From DATBSK01 sp040902705 (GTDB lineage Bacteria; Actinomycetota; Acidimicrobiia; IMCC26256; PALSA-555): a stretch of 64,000 nucleotides of DNA. Made by a program: the position numbers and the translations under genes. The stretch's first letter is position 1. Every line of letters begins with the position of its first letter. The DNA is taken from contig JBBDWT010000204.1 in NCBI GenBank assembly GCA_040902705.1, forward strand, positions 6,207 to 70,206, written 5' to 3'. The notes beneath the pieces were generated by a model. The model was not told the origin of the DNA. It saw only the letters and a program-made list of their open reading frames with translations, and made no database searches. Shown in pieces: positions 1 to 9,628 of this stretch.

Positions 1-154
1 CTTCTTGCTGCTGTTCGCCGCCTTCGGCGTCGTCTGCTCGTTCGCCTCGGCGTTCTACAAGTACGAGCGCCGCATGGCCGACCACGACGAGGGCAAGCCC
101 TGGATGCGCGATCCGTCCCGGGGCACCCGTGACATCGGGAAGACCGCTCGATGA
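1..154 (+). CDS. atpZ: AtpZ/AtpI-like small membrane protein, 3' end only
   Basis: The frame is open from base 2 to a TGA at 152-154, giving about 50 residues; the start lies outside the window. A hydrophobic segment rich in Phe, Leu and Val is followed by the basic turn YKYERR and a short polar tail, as in the second helix of AtpZ-type proteins that sit in front of atpI and atpB in ATP synthase operons and are thought to help assembly or Mg2+ handling. The stop overlaps the next start as ATGA. The assignment rests on position and hydropathy; only a fragment is visible. Confidence 0.55.
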   Translation, partial: FLLLFAAFGVVCSFASAFYKYERRMADHDEGKPWMRDPSRGTRDIGKTAR

Positions 155-582
155 CGGCCGTCTCGATCGACCGCATCGAGTCGCGCATCGCGCGCGACGT
201 GGCGCGCCACGGCCTCTACGTCGCGCCGATCGCGATGCTCGGGGTCGGTCTCTGGCGCGGTCCCGACGCCGCCGGCGCGGTGGCCCTGGCGTTTGCCCTC
301 ATCATCGGCAACTTCCTCCTGTCGGCCGCGATCCTCGGTTGGACGGCGCGCGTGCACCCCGATCTGCTCATGGGCGCTGCGCTGTTCAGCTTCCTCGGCC
401 GCCTGATCCTGATCACGCTGCTCGGTGTGGGGATCAAGGAGCTCGACATCGTCGATTGGCCCGTGTTCTGCATCACGCTCGTCGTGAGCTACCTGGGCCT
501 GTTGTTCTGGGAGCTGCGCTCGATCAGCGTGTCGCTCGCATCCCCCGGCCTGAAGCCATCGAAGACCCGAGACTGGGAGTGA
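151..582 (+). CDS. atpI: ATP synthase I-like protein (AtpI)
   Basis: A 143-residue protein with four hydrophobic segments at about residues 20-38, 43-64, 72-94 and 102-122 and a short polar C-terminus, the usual layout of AtpI, a non-structural helper of c-ring assembly. It lies directly before atpB, and its ATG overlaps the preceding stop (ATGA), implying translational coupling. Sequence conservation in this family is low, so the call relies on size, topology and operon position. Other frames here are antisense shadows. Confidence 0.7.
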   Translation: MTAVSIDRIESRIARDVARHGLYVAPIAMLGVGLWRGPDAAGAVALAFALIIGNFLLSAAILGWTARVHPDLLMGAALFSFLGRLILITLLGVGIKELDIVDWPVFCITLVVSYLGLLFWELRSISVSLASPGLKPSKTRDWE

Positions 583-586
583 CCGG

Positions 587-1366
587 TTGACCATCCTCGC
601 CGAGCTGCTGCCGAACATCAACGAGCTCTTCTCGTGGAAGGGCATCGTCGGCGAGCACACGCTGCTCGAGTTCAACAAGACCGCGCTGATGGCGTTGGTC
701 TCGACGATCGTCTGCGTCGGGTTCTTCTGGATCGGAGCCCGCAAGCAGGCGCTCGTGCCGACGGGCATCCAGAACCTCGCCGAGATGGGCTACGACGCCA
801 TCGAGGAGAACGTCACGTTCGCCGCGATCGGTGAGGAGGGCAAGGGCTGGACGCCGTTCTTCGCGGCGATGTTCTTCTGGATCTTCTTCATCAACATCTG
901 GGAGGTCATCCCGGGGATCCAGTTCCCGGCCACGTCGCGCCTGGCCATCCCGCTGATGCTCGCGCTCATGGTCTGGGTGATCTTCATCACCGTCGGCGTG
1001 ATGAAGCAGGGTCCGGGCTACTTCTGGAAGGCGATCAACCCGCCCGGCGTCCCCGTCGCGCTGAAGTTCCTCGTCGTGCCGATCGAGTTCTTCTCGAAGT
1101 TCCTGATGCGGCCCTTCTCGTTGGCAGTGCGACTCTTCGCCAACATGGTGGCGGGGCACCTCCTGCTCACGATCTTCGCGATCATGACCAACGAGCTGCT
1201 GATCGTGCACAACAGCGGTTGGTTCCAGGTCGCGTTCGCGCCGCTGCCGTTCGCCGGCCTCGTGGCGTTCACCGGCTTCGAGATCCTCGTCGCCGTCCTC
1301 CAGGCGTACATCTTCACGATCTTGACGGCGGTGTACATCGCCGAGTCCCTGCATCCCGAGCACTGA
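587..1366 (+). CDS. atpB: F1Fo-ATP synthase subunit a
   Basis: A 259-residue polytopic subunit forming the proton half-channels of Fo next to the c ring. The fourth-helix signature SLAVRLFANM contains the essential Arg at about residue 182, and the last helix carries LQAYIFTILTAVYI with the conserved Gln/Tyr pattern. The only start giving a full-length product is TTG at 587, four bases after the atpI stop; no in-frame ATG or GTG fits. TTG is a weak start and may lower expression of this single-copy subunit relative to subunit c. Confidence 0.97.
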   Translation: MTILAELLPNINELFSWKGIVGEHTLLEFNKTALMALVSTIVCVGFFWIGARKQALVPTGIQNLAEMGYDAIEENVTFAAIGEEGKGWTPFFAAMFFWIFFINIWEVIPGIQFPATSRLAIPLMLALMVWVIFITVGVMKQGPGYFWKAINPPGVPVALKFLVVPIEFFSKFLMRPFSLAVRLFANMVAGHLLLTIFAIMTNELLIVHNSGWFQVAFAPLPFAGLVAFTGFEILVAVLQAYIFTILTAVYIAESLHPEH

Positions 1367-1388
1367 ATCGATCCTCAGAGCACACAAC

Positions 1389-1395
1389 AAGGAGA
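1389..1395 (+). promoter_or_regulatory. Strong ribosome binding site of atpE
   Basis: The sequence aaggaga lies 8 bases before the GTG at 1404 and is one of the best Shine-Dalgarno matches in the operon. It fits the need for roughly ten c subunits per complex and supports the GTG start. Confidence 0.7.
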
Positions 1396-1403
1396 CAGCA
1401 TCC

Positions 1404-1655
1404 GTGCGGACCGTCCTCGAGTTCCTCGCACAGCAACAGTCGATCGGCCCCGAGCTCAAGAGCGGCCTCGGGTCGGTCGGGTACGGCCTCGCGGCCATCG
1501 GCCCGGGCGTCGGCATCGGCCTCATCGTCGGGAACTCCGTGCAGGCAATGGCACGGCAACCCGAGATGGCGGGCCAGGTGCGCACCACGATGTTCCTCGG
1601 CATCGCGTTCGCCGAGGCACTCGCGCTCATCGGTTTCGTCCTCAAGTTCATCTAG
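1404..1655 (+). CDS. atpE: F1Fo-ATP synthase subunit c
   Basis: An 83-residue proteolipid with two hydrophobic helices joined by the conserved polar loop ARQPE (about residues 50-54). The ion-binding carboxylate is Glu71 in the second helix (FAEALAL). The first helix is the Gly-rich type (GPGVGIG). I see no clear Na+-site signature, so proton coupling is the default inference. The GTG start is fixed by the strong aaggaga ribosome site. Eleven bases separate the gene from atpF. Confidence 0.96.
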   Translation: MRTVLEFLAQQQSIGPELKSGLGSVGYGLAAIGPGVGIGLIVGNSVQAMARQPEMAGQVRTTMFLGIAFAEALALIGFVLKFI

Positions 1656-1665
1656 GGGTTCCCAG

Positions 1666-2522
1666 ATGAAGATGCGCAAGCTGCTGACGGTCGGTCTCGT
1701 CACCGTCGCGGCCTCGTTCGCGGTGTCAGGAACGGCACACGCTGAAGATCCCGGCGTCCACGCCGGCAAAGAGCTGTTCGAGTGCGTCGAAGAGGCGGTC
1801 TCGGAGTTCGGTGCCGACGTCAAGAAGGACGACGTCCAGGGTTTCACGAACGCGATCGAGGACTGCAAGAAGGCGCCGAGCCTGATCACTCCCGCCGTGC
1901 CCGAGATGATCTGGGGCGGTCTCGCCTTCCTGATCGTGCTCGTGCTCCTCACGAAGTTCGCCTTCCCCGCCCTCAAGAAGGGCGTGAAGGCGCGCGAGGA
2001 GAAGATCCGCAGCGACCTGGAGGGCGCCGAGCGTGCTCGCCAGGAAGCCGAGGAGGAGCGCACCCGCTACCAGGCGCTGATCGCGGACGCCCGCAACGAG
2101 GCGAACCGGCTCGTCGAGGACGCCCGCACTGCCGCCGAGCAGGTGCGCCAGGACCTCATCACGAGGTCGGAGCAGGAAGCCGCGGGGATCAGGTCTCGTG
2201 CGAACGACGACATCCAGGCCGCGCGCGAGCGGGCGTTGGCCGATCTGCGGGCGCAGGTCGCCAATATCTCGATCGAGCTGGCCGAGAAGATCGTCGAGCG
2301 GAGCATCGACCGGACTGCCCAGGAGCAGCTCATCGAGAGCTACATCGCGTCCGTCGGNNNNNNNNNNNNNNNNNNNNNNNNNNNNNNNNNNNNNNNNNNN
2401 NNNNNNNNNNNNNNNNNNNNNNNNNNNNNNNNNNNNNNNNNNNNNNNNNNNNNNNNNGCATCGACCGGACTGCCCAGGAGCAGCTCATCGAGAGCTACAT
2501 CGCGTCCGTCGGGACCAAGTGA
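1666..2522 (+). CDS. atpF: F1Fo-ATP synthase subunit b with N-terminal export signal; interrupted by an assembly gap
   Basis: This is the peripheral-stalk b subunit. Residues 1-26 look like a Sec signal peptide ending AHA. Residues 27-80 form a polar region with Cys40 and Cys67, a hydrophobic helix spans about 82-96, and a long charged coiled coil follows. Typical b subunits begin directly with the membrane helix, so the first 80 residues are unusual. The frame breaks at 100 N (2358-2457), but the same 55 bases stand on both sides. Joining 1666-2357 to 2513-2522 gives an intact 233-residue protein ending SVGTK. A second ATG lies at 1672. Confidence 0.92.
2303..2357 (+). repeat. 55-bp contig-end duplication, left copy
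   Basis: These 55 bases (gcatcgac...ccgtcgg) are identical to 2458-2512 on the other side of the 100-N gap. An exact overlap of this size at two contig ends is what an unmerged assembly-graph join leaves behind, so this is probably not a biological repeat. Confidence 0.9.
2358..2457. other. 100-N scaffold gap
   Basis: Exactly 100 N, a conventional unknown-length gap. Because the flanks overlap by 55 identical bases, the true gap is probably negative and no sequence is missing: collapsing the duplication restores the atpF frame. Confidence 0.9.
2458..2512 (+). repeat. 55-bp contig-end duplication, right copy
   Basis: Identical to 2303-2357. It continues directly into the last codons and stop of atpF, showing that the two contigs abut here. 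Confidence 0.9.
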
Positions 2523-2524
2523 GC

Positions 2525-3046
2525 ATGAGCAAGATCGAGGCGTACGCCAAGGCGATGCTCGAGGTCGCGAGCGCGAGCGGTCACCTCGAGGGCATCGAGG
2601 ACGACCTCTTCCGCTTCGCGCGGACGTTCGAGGGTTCCGACGACCTGCGGCTCGCGCTGACCGACCCGCAGCTCCCGATCGAGCGTCGGATCGCGGTCAT
2701 CGACCAGCTGATGGACGGCAAGGCCCTGCAGGCGAGCACGGCGCTCGTGGGGATGGTCGTCGCGGTCGGGCAGGCCTCCGAGCTCCCGGCCATCGTCGAG
2801 CGCTTCGTCGAGCTGGCGGCCTCCGAGCGCGACCACGAGGTCGCCGAGGTGCGCAGCGCCATCCCGCTCGACGACACGCAGGTCCAGCGGCTCGCGGCGG
2901 CGTTGAGCAAGGCAACGGGCAAGACGATCGAGGTGAAGGTCATCATCGACCCGGCGGTCCTCGGCGGCCTCGTCGCACGCGTCGGTGACACGGTCATCGA
3001 CGGCACGGTGCGCCACCGCATCGAAGAGATGAAGGAGCAGCTCTAA
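2525..3046 (+). CDS. atpH: F1Fo-ATP synthase subunit delta (OSCP)
   Basis: A 173-residue protein linking the peripheral stalk to the top of F1. It opens with the typical YAKAMLEVA segment, continues with a helical N-terminal domain, and ends with VIIDPAVLGGLVARVGDTVIDGTV, the family's C-terminal signature (about residues 138-161). The ATG at 2525 is preferred; a GTG at 2519 overlapping the atpF stop would add two residues. The size is normal for a separate delta subunit, so there is no b-delta fusion of the mycobacterial type. Confidence 0.95.
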   Translation: MSKIEAYAKAMLEVASASGHLEGIEDDLFRFARTFEGSDDLRLALTDPQLPIERRIAVIDQLMDGKALQASTALVGMVVAVGQASELPAIVERFVELAASERDHEVAEVRSAIPLDDTQVQRLAAALSKATGKTIEVKVIIDPAVLGGLVARVGDTVIDGTVRHRIEEMKEQL

Positions 3047-3049
3047 GTG

Positions 3050-3109
3050 GGAACGAACGTCCCGAAGGGCGGCGACGGGTATCCCGGCGCCGAGAGAGTG
3101 AGCAAGTAG
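3050..3109 (+). repeat. Hairpin/GAGCGAG intergenic element, copy A (atpH-atpA)
   Basis: It starts with gaacgaacg, followed by an inverted repeat at 3071-3091 (ggcgacggg / cccggcgcc arms around tat, one mismatch), then gagagagtgagc just before the atpA ATG. The order is the same as in copies at 7215-7265 and 36995-37064. Confidence 0.65.
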
Positions 3110-3111
3110 AG

Positions 3112-4719
3112 ATGGCTGAACTCACCATCAATTCCGACGAGATCGCGGCGGCGCTGCGCGAGCACGTCGACACCTTCACCCCGACGCTCGAGTCCGCACG
3201 GGTCGGCCGGGTGCTCGAGGTCGGTGACGGCATCGCTCGCGTCGCAGGACTCCCGCAGACCGCGGTCAACGAGCTGCTCGAGTTCGACGGTGGTGCACTC
3301 GGCTTGGCGCTGAACCTCGACGAGGACTCGATCGGCGCGGTCATCCTCGGGCAGTCGGACGAGGTGGAGGAGGGCCATGCGGTCAAGGCCACCGGTCGCA
3401 TCCTCTCGGTGCCGGTCGGCGACGGTCTGATCGGGCGCGTCGTGAACGCGCTCGGCGACGCGATCGACGGCAAGGGCCCGATCCAGGCCGACACGGTGCG
3501 ACGCCTCGAGGTGCAGGCGCCGGGCATCGTCGGCCGCAAGCCCGTGCACGAGCCCCTGCAGACCGGCATCAAGGCCATCGACGCGATGACGCCGATCGGT
3601 CGTGGTCAGCGCGAGCTGATCATCGGCGACCGCAAGACGGGCAAGACCACCGTCGCGATCGACACCATCCTCAACCAGGGTGGTCAGGGCGTGAAGTGCA
3701 TCTACGTCGCCATCGGCCAGAAGGGCTCGTCGGTCGCGCAGACGGTCGCGACCCTCGAAGAGCACGGCGCGATGGAGTACACGGTCGTCGTGAACGCGCC
3801 GGCGGCCGACGAAGCGGTGTTCAAGTACCTCGCGCCCTACGCCGGCTGCGCGATGGGTCAGCACTGGATGGACAGCGGCGAGGCCGCGCTGATCGTGTAC
3901 GACGACCTCTCGAAGCAGGCCGAGTCCTACCGGCAGCTCTCGCTCCTGCTCCGACGCCCACCGGGCCGCGAGGCGTACCCGGGTGACGTCTTCTACCTCC
4001 ACAGCCGCCTGCTCGAGCGCGCCGCGAAGCTCAACGACGAGCTCGGGGCGGGCTCCTTGACCGCACTGCCGATCATCGAGACCAAGGGTGGAGACGTCTC
4101 GGCGTACATCCCGACGAACGTGATCTCGATCACCGACGGCCAGATCTACCTCATCGACGACCTCTTCAAGTCGGGCGTGCGCCCCGCGGTCGACGTGGGC
4201 ATCTCGGTGTCCCGTGTGGGTGGTGCCGCGCAGATCAAGGCGATGAAGGCCGTCTCCGGAACCCTGAAGCTCGACCTCGCCCAGTTCCGCGAGCTGGAGG
4301 CGTTCGCGACCTTCGGCTCCGAGCTCGACGCGGTCTCGCGTGCGCAGCTCGACCGCGGCGTGCGTCTCGTGGAGCTGCTGAAGCAGCCCCTGAACTCGCC
4401 GATGCCGATCGAGGAGCAGGTCATCTCCATCTACGCCGGGACCTCGGGTGCGCTCGACGACCTCCCGGCCGACCAGGTGAAGCGGTTCGAGCAGGAGCTG
4501 CTCGGCTGGATGCGCTCGCGCCACGCCGGGCTGCTCTCGGAGATCCGCGACACGGGCGCACTGCCCGAGGACGCGGTGAAGACCGCGGTCGACACCTTCA
4601 AGGCGGAGTTCCTCGCCGGACTCGGCGAGGCCGCCGCAGCGGGTGTCGCCGACCCCATGGCGACCGATGCCGAGGCGCTCGGCGACGCGGAGTCCGACAA
4701 GACCCTCGAGACCGAATGA
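3112..4719 (+). CDS. atpA: F1Fo-ATP synthase subunit alpha
   Basis: A 535-residue regulatory nucleotide-binding subunit of the F1 hexamer. The P-loop GDRKTGKT is at about residues 172-179; the DELGAGSLTALP segment and the PAVDVGISVSRVGG motif (about 361-374) are diagnostic. The C-terminus extends past the usual end with an Ala/Asp/Glu-rich tail of about 25 residues. The start follows the copy A hairpin element by two bases. It shares an operon with atpG, which begins 26 bases after the stop. Confidence 0.98.
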   Translation: MAELTINSDEIAAALREHVDTFTPTLESARVGRVLEVGDGIARVAGLPQTAVNELLEFDGGALGLALNLDEDSIGAVILGQSDEVEEGHAVKATGRILSVPVGDGLIGRVVNALGDAIDGKGPIQADTVRRLEVQAPGIVGRKPVHEPLQTGIKAIDAMTPIGRGQRELIIGDRKTGKTTVAIDTILNQGGQGVKCIYVAIGQKGSSVAQTVATLEEHGAMEYTVVVNAPAADEAVFKYLAPYAGCAMGQHWMDSGEAALIVYDDLSKQAESYRQLSLLLRRPPGREAYPGDVFYLHSRLLERAAKLNDELGAGSLTALPIIETKGGDVSAYIPTNVISITDGQIYLIDDLFKSGVRPAVDVGISVSRVGGAAQIKAMKAVSGTLKLDLAQFRELEAFATFGSELDAVSRAQLDRGVRLVELLKQPLNSPMPIEEQVISIYAGTSGALDDLPADQVKRFEQELLGWMRSRHAGLLSEIRDTGALPEDAVKTAVDTFKAEFLAGLGEAAAAGVADPMATDAEALGDAESDKTLETE

Positions 4720-4721
4720 CC

Positions 4722-4740
4722 ACGAACGGGAGCGAGCGAG
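4722..4740 (+). repeat. Minimal GAGCGAG element, copy D (atpA-atpG)
   Basis: The bases acgaacgggagcgagcgag match the 5' (gaacg) and 3' (gagcgag) ends of the hairpin element with no central hairpin. It sits five bases before the atpG ATG and looks like a deleted or ancestral version of copies A, B and C. Confidence 0.45.
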
Positions 4741-4745
4741 ACTAG

Positions 4746-5711
4746 ATGGCCGGTGGCCAGGAACGGATCCTGCGGAGACGCATCCGCACCGTCGAGTCCA
4801 CGAAGAAGATCACGCGCGCGATGGAGCTCATCGCCGCGAGTCGGATCGTGCGCGCCCAGGGCCGGGTCCAGGCCGCGGTGCCGTACTCCGAGACGATCAC
4901 GGAGGTCGTGCGCGACCTCGCCGCGGCCGGTGCCGGCAGCGACAGCCCGCTGCTCACACCGCGCGAGGAGATCAAGCGCGTCGCGCAGGTGGTGATCGCA
5001 GCGGACCGCGGCCTGTGTGGTGGCTACAACTCCTCGGTCATCCGCGCGGCCGAGGGTGAGATGCGCGAGTTCGGCGAGCAGGGGGCGGACTACGGGCTCG
5101 TCGTGGTCGGCCGCAAGGTCGAGAGCTACTTCCGGTACCGCCAGTTCCGCATCGACCAGTCGTTCACGGGGTTCTCCGATCAGCCCACCTACGAGGACGC
5201 CCGTCGGATCGCACGGTCGGTCGAGGAGCCGTTCCTCGCGGGCGAGTTCGACGCGGTCCAGCTCGTCTACACGCGCTTCGTCTCGGCCGGAACGCAGGAA
5301 GTCGTCGTCCGCCCGCTGATGCCGCTCGACCGCGAGTCTCTCGCGGGAGGCGACGCGAAGCCCGACCACGCCGCGGAAGGTGAGTCGGCGTCGTCGTACG
5401 AGTTCGAGCCGGCACCCGAGGAGATCCTCGAGCAGCTGCTTCCCCGCTACGCGGAGGCGCGCGTCTACGCCGCACTGCTCAACGCGGCGGCGTCGGAGCA
5501 CGCAGCACGACAGCGCGCGATGAAGGCCGCGACCGACAACGCTGACGACCTCATCACCACCCTGCGGCGCAACATGAACCGCGCCCGCCAGGAGCAGATC
5601 ACGACCGAGATCATGGAGATCGTCGGTGGCGCCGAGGCGCTCCGCTCGAGCAAGGGCGGTCACGGCGAGCACGAGCACGAAGATCTCCTCGAAGCCCAGT
5701 CCACGAACTGA
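4746..5711 (+). CDS. atpG: F1Fo-ATP synthase subunit gamma
   Basis: A 321-residue rotor shaft. The N-terminal helix has the family pattern RIRTVESTKKITRAMELIAASR (broken here only by naming: residues about 12-33), the central region has ADRGLCGGYN (about 86-95), and the C-terminal helix ends NRARQEQITTEIMEIVGGAEA. It is longer than the roughly 290 residues of E. coli, mainly through an acidic insert around residues 200-225 and a His/Glu-rich tail. The ATG is preceded by gagcgagcgag. Thirteen bases separate it from atpD. Confidence 0.96.
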   Translation: MAGGQERILRRRIRTVESTKKITRAMELIAASRIVRAQGRVQAAVPYSETITEVVRDLAAAGAGSDSPLLTPREEIKRVAQVVIAADRGLCGGYNSSVIRAAEGEMREFGEQGADYGLVVVGRKVESYFRYRQFRIDQSFTGFSDQPTYEDARRIARSVEEPFLAGEFDAVQLVYTRFVSAGTQEVVVRPLMPLDRESLAGGDAKPDHAAEGESASSYEFEPAPEEILEQLLPRYAEARVYAALLNAAASEHAARQRAMKAATDNADDLITTLRRNMNRARQEQITTEIMEIVGGAEALRSSKGGHGEHEHEDLLEAQSTN

Positions 5712-5724
5712 AGCAGGAGCACCC

Positions 5725-7182
<1,458 letters not shown>

Positions 7183-7214
7183 TGAGGCGGCCGCAGCGCA
7201 GCGGAGGGCGCCCA

Positions 7215-7265
7215 GCGAGCGAACGTTCGCGGCGTAGGTACCCTGCGCCGCAGAGAGCGAGCGAA
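7215..7265 (+). repeat. Hairpin/GAGCGAG intergenic element, copy B (atpD-atpC)
   Basis: The direct repeat gcgagcgaa stands at 7215-7223 and 7257-7265. Between them are the 12-bp palindrome gcgaacgttcgc (7219-7230) and a hairpin at 7229-7251 with 10-nt arms (gcggcgtagg / cctgcgccgc, one G-T pair) around tac. The atpC ATG follows five bases later. Confidence 0.65.
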
Positions 7266-7270
7266 GACTG

Positions 7271-7684
7271 ATGGACAACCCGACCCTTCACGTGCAGGTC
7301 GTGTCGCCCGAGCAGATCCTCTACGAGGGTGATGGCGAGATGCTCGTGTGTCGGACCGCCGACGGCGACATCGCGTTCCTTCCCGGGCACGCGCCGCTGC
7401 TCGGTGCGCTCGGAGTCGCGAAGGTCCGGGTGATCCTCCCCGGCGACGGTGAGCAGGTCATCGCGGTGCACGCCGGGTTCGTCGAGGTGAGCGGCAGCCG
7501 CGTCATCGTGCTGTCCGACGTTGCGGAGCTCCCGGATCAGATCGACATCGCGCGCGCGACCGCGGCGAAGGAGCGCGCGGAAGCCGCGCTCGCAGCCGAG
7601 GCCGAAGACGAGCTCGCAGCGGGCGCGCTCGCTCGCGCCGCGCTGCGCCTCGAGGTCGCCGGCGCGACCGAGCCCGCGCACTGA
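7271..7684 (+). CDS. atpC: F1Fo-ATP synthase subunit epsilon
   Basis: A 137-residue protein with the N-terminal beta-sandwich of the epsilon family (VVSPEQILYEGDGEML, GDIAFLPGHAPLLGAL at about 35-50). A C-terminal Ala/Glu-rich helical hairpin (about 90-125) is the part that can inhibit the rotor. It is the last gene of the operon. The 88-base spacer before it is longest in the operon and holds hairpin element copy B. Confidence 0.95.
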   Translation: MDNPTLHVQVVSPEQILYEGDGEMLVCRTADGDIAFLPGHAPLLGALGVAKVRVILPGDGEQVIAVHAGFVEVSGSRVIVLSDVAELPDQIDIARATAAKERAEAALAAEAEDELAAGALARAALRLEVAGATEPAH

Positions 7685-7734
7685 CGCCGGAGTCGTCCGG
7701 TTCGTGCCGCGCGGGTGAGGTCGCGGTCGGGCCC

Positions 7735-7740
7735 TAGCCT
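7735..7740 (+). promoter_or_regulatory. -10 box TAGCCT, leaderless type
   Basis: TAGCCT ends 7 bases before the GTG at 7748, so transcription would begin at or next to the start codon. There is no ribosome site between them. Confidence 0.6.
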
Positions 7741-7747
7741 GGACCTC

Positions 7748-8662
7748 GTGCCCACGTTCCTCCGCGGCCTGGTCGCGCTCGCGTGCGCCGGTGCGATCGT
7801 CGCGGTGGCGCCGGCCGCCCCGGCCGGCGCCGCCGATGCCGACGTGAGCGCGTTCCGGGGCCTCGGCACGTGGCTCGACGTGTACGACTACGTCCCGGCC
7901 GTCCAGAGCGATGGCGGACCGCCGCCGGTGTCCGTCGACAGCATCGACGACATGGCCCGGCTCGGCGTGCGAACCCTCTACCTCCAGTCGGCCCAGGACG
8001 ACGACCGCGTCCCGGGCGCCACCGTCGATCCCGCGCTCCTCGGTCGGTACCTCCGGCGTGCGCACGAGGTCGGGATCGACGTCGTCGCGTGGTACCTGCC
8101 GAAGCTCGACGACCTGAAGCGCGACCTTCGACACATCCGTGGCCTTGCGAGCTTCCGGAGTCGCGGTGAGCGCTTCGACGGCATCGCGCTCGACCTCGAG
8201 TGGACCCAGGGCGTGCCCGACCCGCCGACCCGAAACGCGGCGTTGGTGAAGCTCGCCCGCCGGGCCCGTGACGTCGTGGACGAGGGAGCCCTCGGCGCCA
8301 TCGTCCTCGAACCGTTGCTGCTGGACGAGGTCAACCGCCAGTACTGGCCCGGGTTCCCGTGGAAGAAGCTGAAGGACAGCTTCGACGTCTGGCTCCCGAT
8401 GAGCTACTGGACGAACCGCGACGAAGCGTCGGGCTTCCGCGACGGCTTCGCCTACACCGAAGAGAACATCCGCCGGGTCCGGAAGCGCCTCCACGATCCC
8501 GATGCGCGGGTGCACGCGATCGGCGGGATCGCGGACACCGCGGCCACGAAGGACTACATCGGATTCGTGAAGGCCGCCGAGCGACGAGGTGCGATCGGCT
8601 ACTCGATCTACGACTTCAACACGACGACGAGCGGCGTCTGGGCGTGGCTCCGAGATCGGTAG
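7748..8662 (+). CDS. Secreted glycoside-hydrolase-like TIM-barrel protein
   Basis: A 304-residue protein starting with a signal peptide (basic start, hydrophobic ALACAGAIVAVAPAAPAGA, cleavage near residue 30). The mature part alternates strands and helices like a TIM barrel: residues near YLQSAQDDD, VVAWYLP, DGIALDLEWTQ and DVWLPMSYWTNRD carry acidic and aromatic side chains at strand ends, as in GH-like families. No exact family was recognised and no substrate is claimed. The GTG at 7748 is chosen because the signal peptide begins there and a -10 box lies just upstream. Confidence 0.6.
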   Translation: MPTFLRGLVALACAGAIVAVAPAAPAGAADADVSAFRGLGTWLDVYDYVPAVQSDGGPPPVSVDSIDDMARLGVRTLYLQSAQDDDRVPGATVDPALLGRYLRRAHEVGIDVVAWYLPKLDDLKRDLRHIRGLASFRSRGERFDGIALDLEWTQGVPDPPTRNAALVKLARRARDVVDEGALGAIVLEPLLLDEVNRQYWPGFPWKKLKDSFDVWLPMSYWTNRDEASGFRDGFAYTEENIRRVRKRLHDPDARVHAIGGIADTAATKDYIGFVKAAERRGAIGYSIYDFNTTTSGVWAWLRDR

Positions 8663-8665
8663 GGT
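8660..8665 (+). promoter_or_regulatory. -10 box TAGGGT, leaderless type
   Basis: TAGGGT overlaps the stop codon of the preceding gene and ends 7 bases before GTG 8673, supporting that start over the in-frame GTG at 8664. Confidence 0.5.
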
Positions 8666-8672
8666 GAGCGCA

Positions 8673-9599
8673 GTGCGCGCCAACGCGATCATCGCCGGCG
8701 TCAACAAGGCGGGGACGACGTCCTTGTTCGTGTCGCTCTCCGGTCACCGCGACGTCGCACCGGCGGCGGTGAAGGAGACCCGGTACTTCCTCCCGGCGCG
8801 GTGGGGCCGGCCGCTCGAGGCGCCATCGGTCTACGAGCAGTATTTCGCCGACGCCGCGGATCGCGCCGTCCGACTGGAAGCGACACCCTCGTACTTCTAC
8901 GGCGGCGAACCGGTGATCGACGCGATGCGCGACGTGTGCGGGGACGACCTGCGGGTGATGATCGTGCTGCGCGAGCCCGTGTCCCGCTTCTGGTCGTTCT
9001 TCAACTATCAGAAGGCGCGCCTGCGTGTGCCCGACACGATGACCGGTGATGAGTACCTCGACCGTGCCGAGAGCATGGGTGACGCCGACTTCCGCCAGCC
9101 CGACAACGAGTGCTGGTTCGGGTTCCGCGGCGGGTGCTATGCGGACTGGCTGCCGGCGTGGGACGAGGCGTTCGGTGATCGGCTGGAGATCGTGTGGTTC
9201 GACGAGCTGATGAGTGAGCCGGCGCGAGCCCTGGACCGGGTCGCGACGTTCCTCGGCATCGATCCGGACGGCTACGCATCGGTCGAGCTCGCGTCGGAGA
9301 ACCGCACGACGGGATACAAGCGGGCCGGGCTCCAGAAGGTCGCACTCGCGGTCAACGACCGGCTCGAGCGATTCCTTCGGCGCCACTACGGCCTGAAGGA
9401 GCGGTTGCGCTCGCTCTACTACCGCATCAACGGGTCGGCGCGCCGCGAGCGTCTTCCCGAGCCTCTCCGTGAGGAGCTCGCGCGGCGCTACGTCGAGCCG
9501 AACGCCCGTCTGCGGGCCCAACTCCAGGAGATGGGCCGGCCCGCACCGAGGTGGCTCGACGCTCGGTCCGCCGGCACCCAGGCGGCGTGGAAGCCGTAG
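8673..9599 (+). CDS. PAPS-dependent sulfotransferase
   Basis: A 308-residue protein of the sulfotransferase family, which moves sulfate from 3'-phosphoadenylyl sulfate to a hydroxyl or amine acceptor. The 5'-phosphosulfate loop GVNKAGTTSL is at residues 9-18. The 3'-phosphate motif LREPVSRFWSFF is near residue 100. The C-terminal basic region (RRHYGLKERLR) is typical of family members acting on glycans or lipids, but the acceptor cannot be read from sequence. No PAPS synthesis genes are in the window. GTG 8664 is a possible earlier start. Confidence 0.85.
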   Translation: MRANAIIAGVNKAGTTSLFVSLSGHRDVAPAAVKETRYFLPARWGRPLEAPSVYEQYFADAADRAVRLEATPSYFYGGEPVIDAMRDVCGDDLRVMIVLREPVSRFWSFFNYQKARLRVPDTMTGDEYLDRAESMGDADFRQPDNECWFGFRGGCYADWLPAWDEAFGDRLEIVWFDELMSEPARALDRVATFLGIDPDGYASVELASENRTTGYKRAGLQKVALAVNDRLERFLRRHYGLKERLRSLYYRINGSARRERLPEPLREELARRYVEPNARLRAQLQEMGRPAPRWLDARSAGTQAAWKP

Positions 9600-9628
9600 G
9601 GGAGCTCGCGCCGGCGCACGACCTGCGA

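Noticed and set aside
2303..2512. 55-bp direct repeat as a biological tandem duplication in atpF
   Set aside because: The repeat is exact, flanks exactly 100 N, and its removal restores the b subunit. An assembly join explains it fully.
3043..4524. 493-codon minus-strand reading frame opposite atpA
   Set aside because: It is antisense to a certain ATP synthase gene and made mostly of Arg, Asp, Glu, Val, His, the usual product of reading high-GC genes backwards. Similar long antisense frames elsewhere (for example 524-1651, 12155-13633, 17858-19750) are dismissed for the same reason.
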